Positions 34,827 to 42,923 of a stretch of DNA of 64,000 bases are shown in pieces. The translations under genes were made by a program, and so were the position numbers. The first letter of the stretch is position 1; each line of letters opens with the position of its first letter. The notes beneath the pieces were generated by a model. It did no database searches and was not told the DNA's origin. It worked only from the letters and a program-made list of their open reading frames with translations. Source of the DNA: Piscinibacter defluvii (GTDB lineage Bacteria > Pseudomonadota > Gammaproteobacteria > Burkholderiales > Burkholderiaceae_C); the NCBI RefSeq assembly GCF_004011805.1, contig NZ_RCHJ01000003.1, positions 558,001-622,000 on the forward strand. The letters run 5' to 3'.

Positions 34827-35606
34827 TTGGAAACCATCGATCTCTCCGGCCGCAGGGGCCTCGTGGTCGGCGTGGCAAACGCCGACAGCCTGGCCTGGTC
34901 TGCCGCGCGCCACTTCCGCAACGCCGGCGCCGAGCTGGCCATGACCTACTACAACGAGAAGGCCCGGTCCTTCGTCGCGCCGCTCGCGGAGGAGGTGCAG
35001 GCGCAGCTGCTGCCGTGCAACGTGCTGCAGGAGGGGCAATTGGAAGCGGTCTTCGACGCGCTGCGCGACCGCTGGGGGAAGCTCGACTTCGTCTTCCACT
35101 CGATCGCGTCGGCGCGCAAGGAAGACCTGCAGGGCCGCCTCACCGACTGCTCGGGCGCCGGGTTCGCCGAGGCGATGCTGGTGTGCTGCCACTCGTTGAT
35201 CCGCATGGCGCGCCTGGCCGAGCCGCTCATGCGCGACGGCGGCAGCCTCACCACGGTGAGCTACTACGGCGCCGAGAAGGTGGTCGAGCACTACAACGTA
35301 ATGGGACCGGTGAAGGCCGCCTTGGAGGCCTCGGTGCGCTATCTCGCGCACGAACTCGGGCCCGCCGGTATCCGCGTCAACGCCATCTCTGCGGGCCCGG
35401 TGCGCACGCGCGCGGCCTCCGGCATCACCCACTTCGACGAGCTGCTCGACGAGGCCGCGCGCCGCTCGCCGCAGCGGCGCACCGTGGACGGCTGCGAGGT
35501 CGGCCGCGTGGCCCTGCTGCTCGCCAGTCCCTACGCGTCGGCCATCACCGGCGAAATCGTGCACGTCGATGCCGGCTTCCATGTCGAAGGCATGGTGTTC
35601 CATTGA
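34827..35606 (+). CDS. fabI: Enoyl-[acyl-carrier-protein] reductase FabI
   Basis: This 259-aa short-chain dehydrogenase carries out the last step of fatty-acid elongation, reducing enoyl-ACP with NADH. The start is TTG at 34827 with AGGA upstream; it gives the normal FabI opening METIDLSGRRGLVVG. Catalytic Tyr156 and Lys163 are present in YNVMGPVK, the same numbering as E. coli FabI. Tyr at 147 (SYYGAEK) is also conserved. This is probably an accessory copy, since it sits in a stress and acetyl-phosphate cluster rather than with fab genes. Confidence 0.92.
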   Translation: METIDLSGRRGLVVGVANADSLAWSAARHFRNAGAELAMTYYNEKARSFVAPLAEEVQAQLLPCNVLQEGQLEAVFDALRDRWGKLDFVFHSIASARKEDLQGRLTDCSGAGFAEAMLVCCHSLIRMARLAEPLMRDGGSLTTVSYYGAEKVVEHYNVMGPVKAALEASVRYLAHELGPAGIRVNAISAGPVRTRAASGITHFDELLDEAARRSPQRRTVDGCEVGRVALLLASPYASAITGEIVHVDAGFHVEGMVFH

Positions 35607-35623
35607 AGCCATCGGGCAGGGCC

Positions 35624-37396
35624 ATGCACATCCTCTCGCTCAACGCCGGCAGCGCGACGCTCAAGTTCGGCGTCTTCGACCCGGTGTCGGCCACGCCGCT
35701 GATGGAGGCGACGATCGAACGCCCCGCGGTCGATGCGGCGGCGTTCGACGAGATCGAGCGCCGACTGCGGGATGCCGGCATGCCGGCGATCGACGCCGTC
35801 GGCCATCGTGTCGCGCACGGCGGACTCCGCCTGAGTGAGGCCGTGCTCGTCGACGCGGACACCGAGCGCGAGATCGAACAGGCCGCCCCGCTGGCGCCCC
35901 AGCACAACCCGGTCGCGCTGGCCGGCATCCGCCTGGCGCGCGAGCGCTGGCCGGGCCTGCCGCAGGTGGCGGTGTTCGACACCGCGTTCCATGCCGGCAT
36001 GCCCGAGCAGGCGTCGCTCTATGCGGTGCCGCAGGCCTGGCGCGACGCCGGCGTGCGCCGCTACGGCTTTCATGGCCTTTCGCATCGGCACGTGCTCGAA
36101 GCGGTGAGCGGTGCGCTGGAACGGGCTCCTGAGGATCTGCGCATCGTCAGCTGCCACCTCGGCAACGGTGCGAGCGTCTGCGCGATCGACCGCGGCCGGT
36201 CCATCGACACCTCGATGGGAATGACGGCGCTGGAGGGGCTCGTGATGGGCACGCGCAGCGGCGATCTGGACCCCGGCGTGCCGGCGTTCGTCGCGCGGAC
36301 GCTCGGACTCGACCCGGCGCAGATCGAAGCGGCGCTGTACCACGACAGTGGATTGATGGCGCTGTCTGGCATCGGCCCGGACCTGCGCGAGATCGAGGCC
36401 CGGGCGCACCAGGGGCATGCCGGCGCCCGGACGGCGCTGCAGGTTCACTCCTACCGGGTTCGCAAGTACATCGGGGCCTACGCCGCGGCGATGGGCGGCT
36501 GCGACGCCGTCGCCTTCACCGGCGGAGCAGGGGAGAACTCTGCCGCGCTGCGACGGCGCATCCTGGAGGGCCTGGAGTTCCTCGGCGTGCGTCTCGACGA
36601 AGACCGCAACGAGTCCTTCGGCGCGTCCGGTGCGGCGGTCGCCGAACTGCAGGCACCGCGCTCGCAGGTGGCGGTGCTGGCGGTGCGGGCGCGCGAGCAG
36701 TGGGTCATCGCCCGCGAGACCGCGGCGGTGCTGCGCCACGCCGAGCGCCCCGCGTCGCGGCAGGACTTCTCGATGCCGGTGGCGATCTCGGCTCACCACG
36801 TGCACCTCACGCAGGCCGCCGTCGAGACCCTGTTCGGCGCCGGCCACGCGCTGCGCGTGCTGCAACCGCTCAGCCAGCCCGGCTTCTTCGCCGCCGAGGA
36901 AACGGTTTCCGTGATCGGCGAGCGCGGCCGGATCGAGCGCGTGCGCGTCGTCGGGCCCTGCCGAGCGGCCAACCAGATCGAGGTCAGCCGCACCGAGGCC
37001 ATCCGGCTCGGCATCGAGGCGCCGCTGCGCCTGTCCGGCGATCTCGCGGGCAGCGCCGAGGTCACGCTGGCGGGGCCGGCCGGGACCTTGCGCAGCACGG
37101 GTTTGATCGTCGCGCGCCGCCACCTGCACCTGACGAGCGCCGATGCCCGGTGGCTCGGCGTCGGAGACCGTGGCGAGATCGAGGTCGCGCTCGACACGCC
37201 GCGCGGCACGGTGCTGCGCCATGTCGCCCTGCGTGTCGACGACGGCGCGGTGCTCGAACTGCACCTCGATACCGACGAGGCCAACGCGGCCGGGCTGCAA
37301 TCCGTCGGCGAGGGCGTGCTGCAGCGAAGCGAGTGCACGGCCCGCGTCTGCGCCCAGGCCGACCACCAGAACCATGCGCCATTGCACGCGCATTGA
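35624..37396 (+). CDS. Acetate kinase fused to PduL-type phosphotransacylase
   Basis: This 590-aa two-domain enzyme has residues 1 to about 375 as acetate kinase: LNAGSATLKF, GHRVAHGG, DTAFH, GFHGLSH, HLGNGASVCAI, MGTRSGDLDPG and FTGGAGENS. Residues about 383-570 are a PduL-type domain with HHVHL (H391/H392/H394), PLSQPG, GPCRAANQIEVS, RHLHLT (H500/H502) and DTDEANA. Acetate kinase interconverts acetyl-phosphate and acetate plus ATP; PduL interconverts acyl-phosphate and acyl-CoA. One chain could route acetyl-phosphate either way. It lies between fabI and a thiolase gene, with a phosphoketolase downstream. Confidence 0.92.
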   Translation: MHILSLNAGSATLKFGVFDPVSATPLMEATIERPAVDAAAFDEIERRLRDAGMPAIDAVGHRVAHGGLRLSEAVLVDADTEREIEQAAPLAPQHNPVALAGIRLARERWPGLPQVAVFDTAFHAGMPEQASLYAVPQAWRDAGVRRYGFHGLSHRHVLEAVSGALERAPEDLRIVSCHLGNGASVCAIDRGRSIDTSMGMTALEGLVMGTRSGDLDPGVPAFVARTLGLDPAQIEAALYHDSGLMALSGIGPDLREIEARAHQGHAGARTALQVHSYRVRKYIGAYAAAMGGCDAVAFTGGAGENSAALRRRILEGLEFLGVRLDEDRNESFGASGAAVAELQAPRSQVAVLAVRAREQWVIARETAAVLRHAERPASRQDFSMPVAISAHHVHLTQAAVETLFGAGHALRVLQPLSQPGFFAAEETVSVIGERGRIERVRVVGPCRAANQIEVSRTEAIRLGIEAPLRLSGDLAGSAEVTLAGPAGTLRSTGLIVARRHLHLTSADARWLGVGDRGEIEVALDTPRGTVLRHVALRVDDGAVLELHLDTDEANAAGLQSVGEGVLQRSECTARVCAQADHQNHAPLHAH

Positions 37397-37415
37397 TCCA
37401 CGAAAGGAGAGATCC

Positions 37416-38600
37416 ATGGCTACCCACGAAGTCGTCCTCTGCGGCGCCGTCCGCACCCCCATCGGCACCTACGGCGGCGCGCTCAAGGATGTACCCGCCA
37501 GCGAGCTCGGCGCCGCCGTGATCCGCGAGACGCTGCTGCGCAACGGCCTCGCCGGGTCCAAGGTGCAGTCGCTCGTGATGGGCAACGTCATCCAAGCCGG
37601 CAACCGGATGAACCCAGCACGCCAGGCGGGTCTCGCGGCGGGGCTGCCCGTCGAAGTGCCCGCGCTGACGGTCAACCGCGTCTGCGGATCCGGGGCGCAA
37701 GCCGTTGTCAGCGCAGCGCTCGAGGTGGCCGCCGGCATGATCGACTGCGCGGTGGCCGGCGGCATGGAGAACATGGACCGCGCGCCCTACCTGCTGCCGC
37801 AGGGGCGCTGGGGCGCGCGCATGGGCGACGTGACGCTGTTCGACAGCATGCTGCTGGACGGACTGCACGACGCTGTCAGCGGGCAGCATGCCGGCTGGCA
37901 CACCGAGGACCTGGTGATCCGTTGCGGCATTTCCCGGGAGGACCAGGACCGCTGGGCGCTGCGCTCCCAGCATGCGTTCTCGGCCGCGCAAGCTGCCGGC
38001 CGGTTCGACGCCGAGATCGTCACCCTGCAGGTGCCCGGTCGCAAGGGGCCGGTGCCGTTTGCGCGCGACGAGCACAACCGGCCCGACACCACGGTGGAGT
38101 CGCTGGCGCGGCTCAAGCCCGCCTTCCGCAAGGAGGGCACGATCACCGCGGGCAATGCGCCAGGGCTCAACAGTGGCGCGGCCGCGATGGTGGTGGCCGA
38201 GCGCGGCTGGGCCGAGCGCCAGGGGATGCAGCCGCAGGCGCGCCTGGCGGCTTTCGGCATCGGCGCCGTGGACCCGAACTTCTTCGGGCTCGGGCCGCTG
38301 CCGGCCGTGCGCCAGGCGCTCGAGCGTGCCGGCTGGACGATCGGGGATGTCGACCGGGTCGAGATCAACGAGGCCTTCGCGGCCATCGCGCTGGCCTGCC
38401 AGCGCGAACTCGGTTTCGCCGAGGACGTAGTCAATGTCGAGGGCGGCGCCATCGCGCACGGGCATCCGATCGGAGCGACCGGAGCGGTCCTCGCCACCCG
38501 GCTGCTGTACGCGATGCAGCGCGACGGCCTGCGCCGCGGCATCGTGACGCTGTGCATCGGCGGCGGCCAGGCCGTTGCGCTGGCGCTCGAGCGGATCTGA
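37416..38600 (+). CDS. Acetyl-CoA acetyltransferase (thiolase)
   Basis: This 394-aa thiolase condenses two acetyl-CoA into acetoacetyl-CoA, or cleaves it. Catalytic Cys90 (NRVCGSGAQ), His350 (GHPIGATGA) and Cys380 (CIGGGQ) are present. AAAGGAG precedes the ATG. It would use acetyl-CoA made by the upstream fusion enzyme and supply C4 units to PHA or lipid pathways. Substrate chain length is not certain. Confidence 0.93.
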   Translation: MATHEVVLCGAVRTPIGTYGGALKDVPASELGAAVIRETLLRNGLAGSKVQSLVMGNVIQAGNRMNPARQAGLAAGLPVEVPALTVNRVCGSGAQAVVSAALEVAAGMIDCAVAGGMENMDRAPYLLPQGRWGARMGDVTLFDSMLLDGLHDAVSGQHAGWHTEDLVIRCGISREDQDRWALRSQHAFSAAQAAGRFDAEIVTLQVPGRKGPVPFARDEHNRPDTTVESLARLKPAFRKEGTITAGNAPGLNSGAAAMVVAERGWAERQGMQPQARLAAFGIGAVDPNFFGLGPLPAVRQALERAGWTIGDVDRVEINEAFAAIALACQRELGFAEDVVNVEGGAIAHGHPIGATGAVLATRLLYAMQRDGLRRGIVTLCIGGGQAVALALERI

Positions 38601-38707
38601 GCAATGCAAGCCGGCCCGGTCACGCAGGGACTTGACCCATGTGCAGCACCCGGGTCGAGACTCGCTGCCCGGGAGTTGACGCGGCCCTGCGGCGACGGAG
38701 AAATGCG

Positions 38708-39172
38708 ATGCGATTAATCGAGTGCGCGCGGCAGGCCGGCGTGACCACCGACACGCTGCGCCACTATCTGCGGGTCGGCCTGGTGGAAGCGGACGGCCGG
38801 ACCGAGAACGGCTACCGCACGTTCTCGGAGCGCAGTGTCGCGCGCGTGCGCTTCATCCGCGGCGCGCTGGCGCTGGGTTTCACGCTCAGGGACGCTGGCG
38901 AACTCGTCGAGATGGGGCAACGCGGCGAACTGCCGTGTCCGCGTGCGCGCACCTTGCTCGACCATCGCCTCGCGGAGCAGGGTCGTCAGCTGGACGCCGC
39001 CCTGCGCCTGCATCGGCGCATGCAGCGGGCGGTGGCCGACTGGAAGCGGCGTCCCGATGGCGTGCCCGACGGCCACTCGGTGTGTGGCCTCATCGAGGGG
39101 TTCGCGCAGGACCCGGCTTCGGCCGCGCGACGCGACCGCGGAGCCTCCGCGCGGCGAAGGAGCGAGGGATGA
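38708..39172 (+). CDS. MerR-family transcriptional regulator
   Basis: This 154-aa regulator has an N-terminal winged helix (LIECARQAGVTTDTLRHY) and a dimer helix. Cys77 (LPCPRART) and Cys126 (HSVCGLIEG) could form a dimer-bridging metal site as in metal-sensing MerR proteins, but the usual CueR or ZntR loop is absent. Its stop overlaps the next gene by ATGA. The regulated promoter was not found in the adjacent DNA. Confidence 0.85.
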   Translation: MRLIECARQAGVTTDTLRHYLRVGLVEADGRTENGYRTFSERSVARVRFIRGALALGFTLRDAGELVEMGQRGELPCPRARTLLDHRLAEQGRQLDAALRLHRRMQRAVADWKRRPDGVPDGHSVCGLIEGFAQDPASAARRDRGASARRRSEG

Positions 39173-40320
39173 ACCAAGCCGCCGGCCCGACCCACGAGCT
39201 CTGGACTTCGGAGCCGTACAGCGACCCGGCGGTCCGGCAGGCCATCGCCCTCGCGCGCGCCTGGACGGCCGAAGCGAGTCGGGCACTTGTCTGGGAGTCG
39301 ACCCGAATCGTTGATCGGCACGGCCTGGACCGGATCCCCGGGCACCGGACGACGCCGATCGTTGCAGCGATCGTGGCTGCAGCGGGCGCGACGATGCCGC
39401 ACTTCTCGCTGCGGTCCGGCACGGGGGCTTGGAGCAGCGCCGACGCGATGGCGACGCTGACCGGGGTGGAACTCGATCGTGCGACTGCGGCCAGCATCAC
39501 CTCGCGCGTGGGCGTGTGCGTCGCCCGCGCGGACGCCGCGGGTGTGGCAACGAACGTGCCGTGGAGTCCCACGGCGGATGACGCCCGCCTCGTGGCGTCG
39601 GCACTGTCGCGCCGGGTGGCTGCCGGCGTGGGGAGCCTGCTCGTCAACGTGGCGGTCGGACGAGGTACCGGCGTGCCCGACGACGATCGCTTCCATCGCC
39701 TGCAAGCACTGTTCAGGGCCGTGGGCGCAACGGTCGGCGTGCAGGTTCGCGTCGCCCGTTTGGCCGGCACGCAGCCGGTGGGTCTGGGCATCGGTCCGGC
39801 ACCCGAGGCGCTGGACGTGTTGGCCGTGCTGCGCGGCGCCGCGGCGGCGCCGGTCGACCTGCGCATGCACGCGCTGGCCGAAGCCGGCCAGTTGCTCGAG
39901 ATGTGCGGCGCGAGCCGACCCGGACATGGCGAGCTCGACGCCTGGCGACTGCTCGACAGCGGCGCTGCATGGGCGCGCTTCCAGGCCCTGTGCGAGGCCC
40001 AGGGTGGAATGCATGAGCCGACGCTGGCGCCGATCGCCGAAACCATCACGGCCGAACACGCTGGCCACGTGAGATCCCTGGACGGCGCGCATGTGCGGCT
40101 CCTTGCGGTGCTGGCTGGCGCACCGCAAGGAGCCGGCGCCGGCGTCGTGCTGCATGCCCGGATCGGCGATCGGGTGCACCGGGGCCAGTCGCTGTTCACC
40201 GTCCACGCAGCGAGCCGGCAGTGCCTCACGGCCGTGACGGACGAGCTGCGGCGCGCACCGATGATTTCCGTCGACGACGTGTCTACCGCGACCCTGACCG
40301 AACCACAAGACATGCACTGA
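39169..40320 (+). CDS. Thymidine/AMP phosphorylase-like protein with altered active site
   Basis: This 383-aa protein has the pyrimidine-nucleoside or AMP phosphorylase fold. IPGHRTTPIVAAIVAAAG and SADAMATLTGVEL mark the phosphorylase core, and GVVLHARIGDRVHRGQSLF the C-terminal domain. The usual DKHS phosphate/substrate motif is DRHG, and SKK is SRR. The N-terminal helical domain is also short. It may bind nucleoside phosphates without normal phosphorolysis, or act on another substrate. In theory it could feed ribose phosphate to the nearby phosphoketolase. Confidence 0.78.
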   Translation: MNQAAGPTHELWTSEPYSDPAVRQAIALARAWTAEASRALVWESTRIVDRHGLDRIPGHRTTPIVAAIVAAAGATMPHFSLRSGTGAWSSADAMATLTGVELDRATAASITSRVGVCVARADAAGVATNVPWSPTADDARLVASALSRRVAAGVGSLLVNVAVGRGTGVPDDDRFHRLQALFRAVGATVGVQVRVARLAGTQPVGLGIGPAPEALDVLAVLRGAAAAPVDLRMHALAEAGQLLEMCGASRPGHGELDAWRLLDSGAAWARFQALCEAQGGMHEPTLAPIAETITAEHAGHVRSLDGAHVRLLAVLAGAPQGAGAGVVLHARIGDRVHRGQSLFTVHAASRQCLTAVTDELRRAPMISVDDVSTATLTEPQDMH

Positions 40321-40332
40321 AGGGACCTGCCG

Positions 40333-41652
40333 ATGGACCACTCGACCACGCTCGCTCGGCCCCTGCCGCCGGACCTGCACGCTCCGGCGCTGCGCATCCT
40401 GCGCCGCTTGCTGGCGGGCATCGAACGGCCACCGGCGCTGAGGCTGGGCGATGCGATCCTGCACGAGCTCGAGACCCACCCCGAGTACACGCTCGTGATC
40501 CGCGACCCCGGGCTGCTGCGCCGCCTCGTGCTGCGGCCCGATCCGCTGTTGCTGGCCGACGCCTACTTCCGCGGTGTGATCGATGTCGAAGGCGATCTGT
40601 ACAGCGCACTGGCATTGAAGGACCACTTCGAGGCAGTCTCGCTGACCTGGCGCGACAAGCTGGCGCTGTGGCGTGACGCGTTGATGCTGCGGGTGTCCGA
40701 GCAGGACGCCCTGAAGCCGGTCGGGGGACTGGCCTCGCGCATGGCCCGGCGGTTCGCGCATCGCCATTCACGCCAGACCGACCGGGCGGCGAACTCCTTC
40801 CACTACGACGTGTCCAACGCGTTCTACGGCTTGTGGCTGGATGCCGAGCGGGTCTATTCCTGTGCCTACTTCGAGGCCGCCGACGACTCGCTCGAGCAGG
40901 CCCAGCGCAACAAGCTGGAGCACATCTGCCGCAAGCTGCGCCTGCAGCCCGGCGAGCGCCTGCTCGACATCGGCTGCGGCTGGGGCGCGCTCGTGTGCTG
41001 GGCGGCGCGCCACCACGGCGTGCGCGCGCACGGCATCACGCTCAGCCAGCGGCAGCTCGAATACGCACGCGAGCGCATCCGGGCCGAAGGGCTGCAGGAT
41101 CTCGTCACGGTCGAGCTCCGCGACTACCGCGACCTCGACGGCGTTGCGGTCTACGACAAGGTGTCCAGCGTCGGCATGTTCGAGCATGTCGGCCTGGCGA
41201 ACCTGCCGGCCTACTACGCCGCGGTCCAGCACGTGCTGCGGCCGGGCGGGCTGTTCCTCAACCATGGGATCACCCATGACGAGGAGGGCTGGAACCGGAC
41301 CGTCGCGACCGAGTTCATCAATCGCTACGTGTTTCCGGACGGCGAGCTCGACTGCGTCAGCAACATCCAGCTCGGGATGGAGCGGGCCGGCTTCGAGATC
41401 CACGATGTCGAAGGTCTGCGGCCGCACTACGCGCTGACGCTGCGGCACTGGGTGCAGCGGCTGGAGGCACGCCGCGACGAGGCGCTGCGGGAAGTCGACG
41501 AGCCGACCTACCGCGTCTGGCGGCTCTACATGGCGGCTTGTGCGCTCGAGTTCGAGTCAGGAGGCACGGGCATCTACCAGATCGTCGCCTCGAAGCGCGC
41601 TGGCGGAGCGTGGCCGGTCCCGCTGACCCGCCGCGATGTCTACCGTGGGTGA
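40333..41652 (+). CDS. cfa: Cyclopropane-fatty-acyl-phospholipid synthase
   Basis: This 439-aa SAM-dependent enzyme adds a methylene bridge to unsaturated acyl chains in membrane lipids. The N-terminal lipid-binding region is followed by the methyltransferase domain with LLDIGCGWGALVCWAARHHG and SVGMFEHVGLANLPAYY. Length is close to E. coli Cfa with an added N-terminus. This membrane change is classically tied to stationary phase, acid and low-oxygen stress. The MFS gene overlaps its end by 17 nt. Confidence 0.92.
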   Translation: MDHSTTLARPLPPDLHAPALRILRRLLAGIERPPALRLGDAILHELETHPEYTLVIRDPGLLRRLVLRPDPLLLADAYFRGVIDVEGDLYSALALKDHFEAVSLTWRDKLALWRDALMLRVSEQDALKPVGGLASRMARRFAHRHSRQTDRAANSFHYDVSNAFYGLWLDAERVYSCAYFEAADDSLEQAQRNKLEHICRKLRLQPGERLLDIGCGWGALVCWAARHHGVRAHGITLSQRQLEYARERIRAEGLQDLVTVELRDYRDLDGVAVYDKVSSVGMFEHVGLANLPAYYAAVQHVLRPGGLFLNHGITHDEEGWNRTVATEFINRYVFPDGELDCVSNIQLGMERAGFEIHDVEGLRPHYALTLRHWVQRLEARRDEALREVDEPTYRVWRLYMAACALEFESGGTGIYQIVASKRAGGAWPVPLTRRDVYRG

Positions 41653-42880
41653 GCGGTCATGGTCGTCGCCTTCCCTGTCGTTGGCGGCTGGCCCGCGAGG
41701 GGAACTGGCAGCCGGCGCCTTCGCGGCGCTGCTCGCAGCCGGGATGGCGGTGTCGATGGCCTACGGCGTGACACTGCCGCTGCTGCCAGGGCTGGTGGAG
41801 CGCGCAGGGGTCGGCTCGGCGGCCGACGTGGACAGCCACACGGGCTGGATCACCGGCGTGTACACGCTCGCGCTGTTCCTGTTCGCGCCCGCCTGGGGAG
41901 CGCTCGCGGATCGGATCGACCGCCGCTGGGTGCTCGCTGCCGGGCTGGCCGGGTCGAGCACGGCACTGTGGGCCTTGACCTTGCCCCTCTCGATGCGCGG
42001 GCTCTATGCGGCGCGTGCGATCGCCGGCCTGACGTCGGCGGCGGTGCTCCCCGCGGTGTTCGCCTACATCGTCACCGCGTCCGCGCCGCCCCGCTTGCAG
42101 CGCCGCTTCGCCTGGATCGCCTCGGCCACCGCGCTGGGCTTCCTGCTCGGGCCGGCACTCGGCGACGGGCTGGCTGCTCCGATACGCGCAGTCGGTGGCA
42201 ATGGCGCGTTCGCCACGCTGCCGCTGGACGTGGTCGCTGTCGTTGGGGTGCTGGCGGCCGCAGGCGTGCTCAAGCTGCCACCCAACCAGGCCATGCTGCC
42301 TGCGCCGGGCGGTGCGGTGTCCGGCGACGAGCGGCGCATCGCCCGCTCGCTGCTGTTGACGGCCGTCGTCGTGCTGGCGATCACGGTCGCCGAGGTCGGC
42401 GTGACCTTGGCGGCGCGCCGCGCGCCTGCGGCAGGCACGTTGCCGGTGTCGGCGTACTTCGCGCTGTGCAGCGGCGTGATGATCGCCGTGCAGTTCTGGG
42501 CCCTGCCGCGCCTGGAACGCAGGCTGGGCGAACCGCGGCTCGTCGTCGCCGCGCTCCTGGTGCTGTCGACCGGTCTCGGTCTGCTGGCCGTCCCGAACGG
42601 GGGCTTCGTGACCGCCGTGGCGTTTGTGCTGGCGGCGGCAGGCATCGGCGTGCTCATCCCCTCGCTGGCCGTGCGCATCTCGAGTGCGGCCGGCGCGCGC
42701 CAGGGCTGGGCGATGGGCCGGCAGGCCGCGGCGGCCAACCTCGGGCAGGCGGTCGGTGCCGCAGCCACGGGAAGCCTGTTCGCGCTGGCACCGCCGCTGC
42801 CGTTCCTCATCGCAGGCGGGCTGACCGCTCTCGCGGCCGGCGCGGCGGCATGGAAGGGCGCCGCGCGCCGCACCCCATGA
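41636..42880 (+). CDS. Major facilitator superfamily transporter
   Basis: This 414-aa protein has about twelve hydrophobic helices and MFS loop signatures (GALADRIDRRWVLAAGL between TM2 and TM3; AARAIAGLTSAAVLPAVFAY). It looks like a drug/proton antiporter-type exporter; substrate unknown. It overlaps cfa and ends 43 nt before the copper ATPase gene. Confidence 0.85.
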   Translation: MSTVGERSWSSPSLSLAAGPRGELAAGAFAALLAAGMAVSMAYGVTLPLLPGLVERAGVGSAADVDSHTGWITGVYTLALFLFAPAWGALADRIDRRWVLAAGLAGSSTALWALTLPLSMRGLYAARAIAGLTSAAVLPAVFAYIVTASAPPRLQRRFAWIASATALGFLLGPALGDGLAAPIRAVGGNGAFATLPLDVVAVVGVLAAAGVLKLPPNQAMLPAPGGAVSGDERRIARSLLLTAVVVLAITVAEVGVTLAARRAPAAGTLPVSAYFALCSGVMIAVQFWALPRLERRLGEPRLVVAALLVLSTGLGLLAVPNGGFVTAVAFVLAAAGIGVLIPSLAVRISSAAGARQGWAMGRQAAAANLGQAVGAAATGSLFALAPPLPFLIAGGLTALAAGAAAWKGAARRTP

Positions 42881-42923
42881 CGCCCACCGCATACCCCCTC
42901 CACGCATCGATCAGGAGAAGGAC

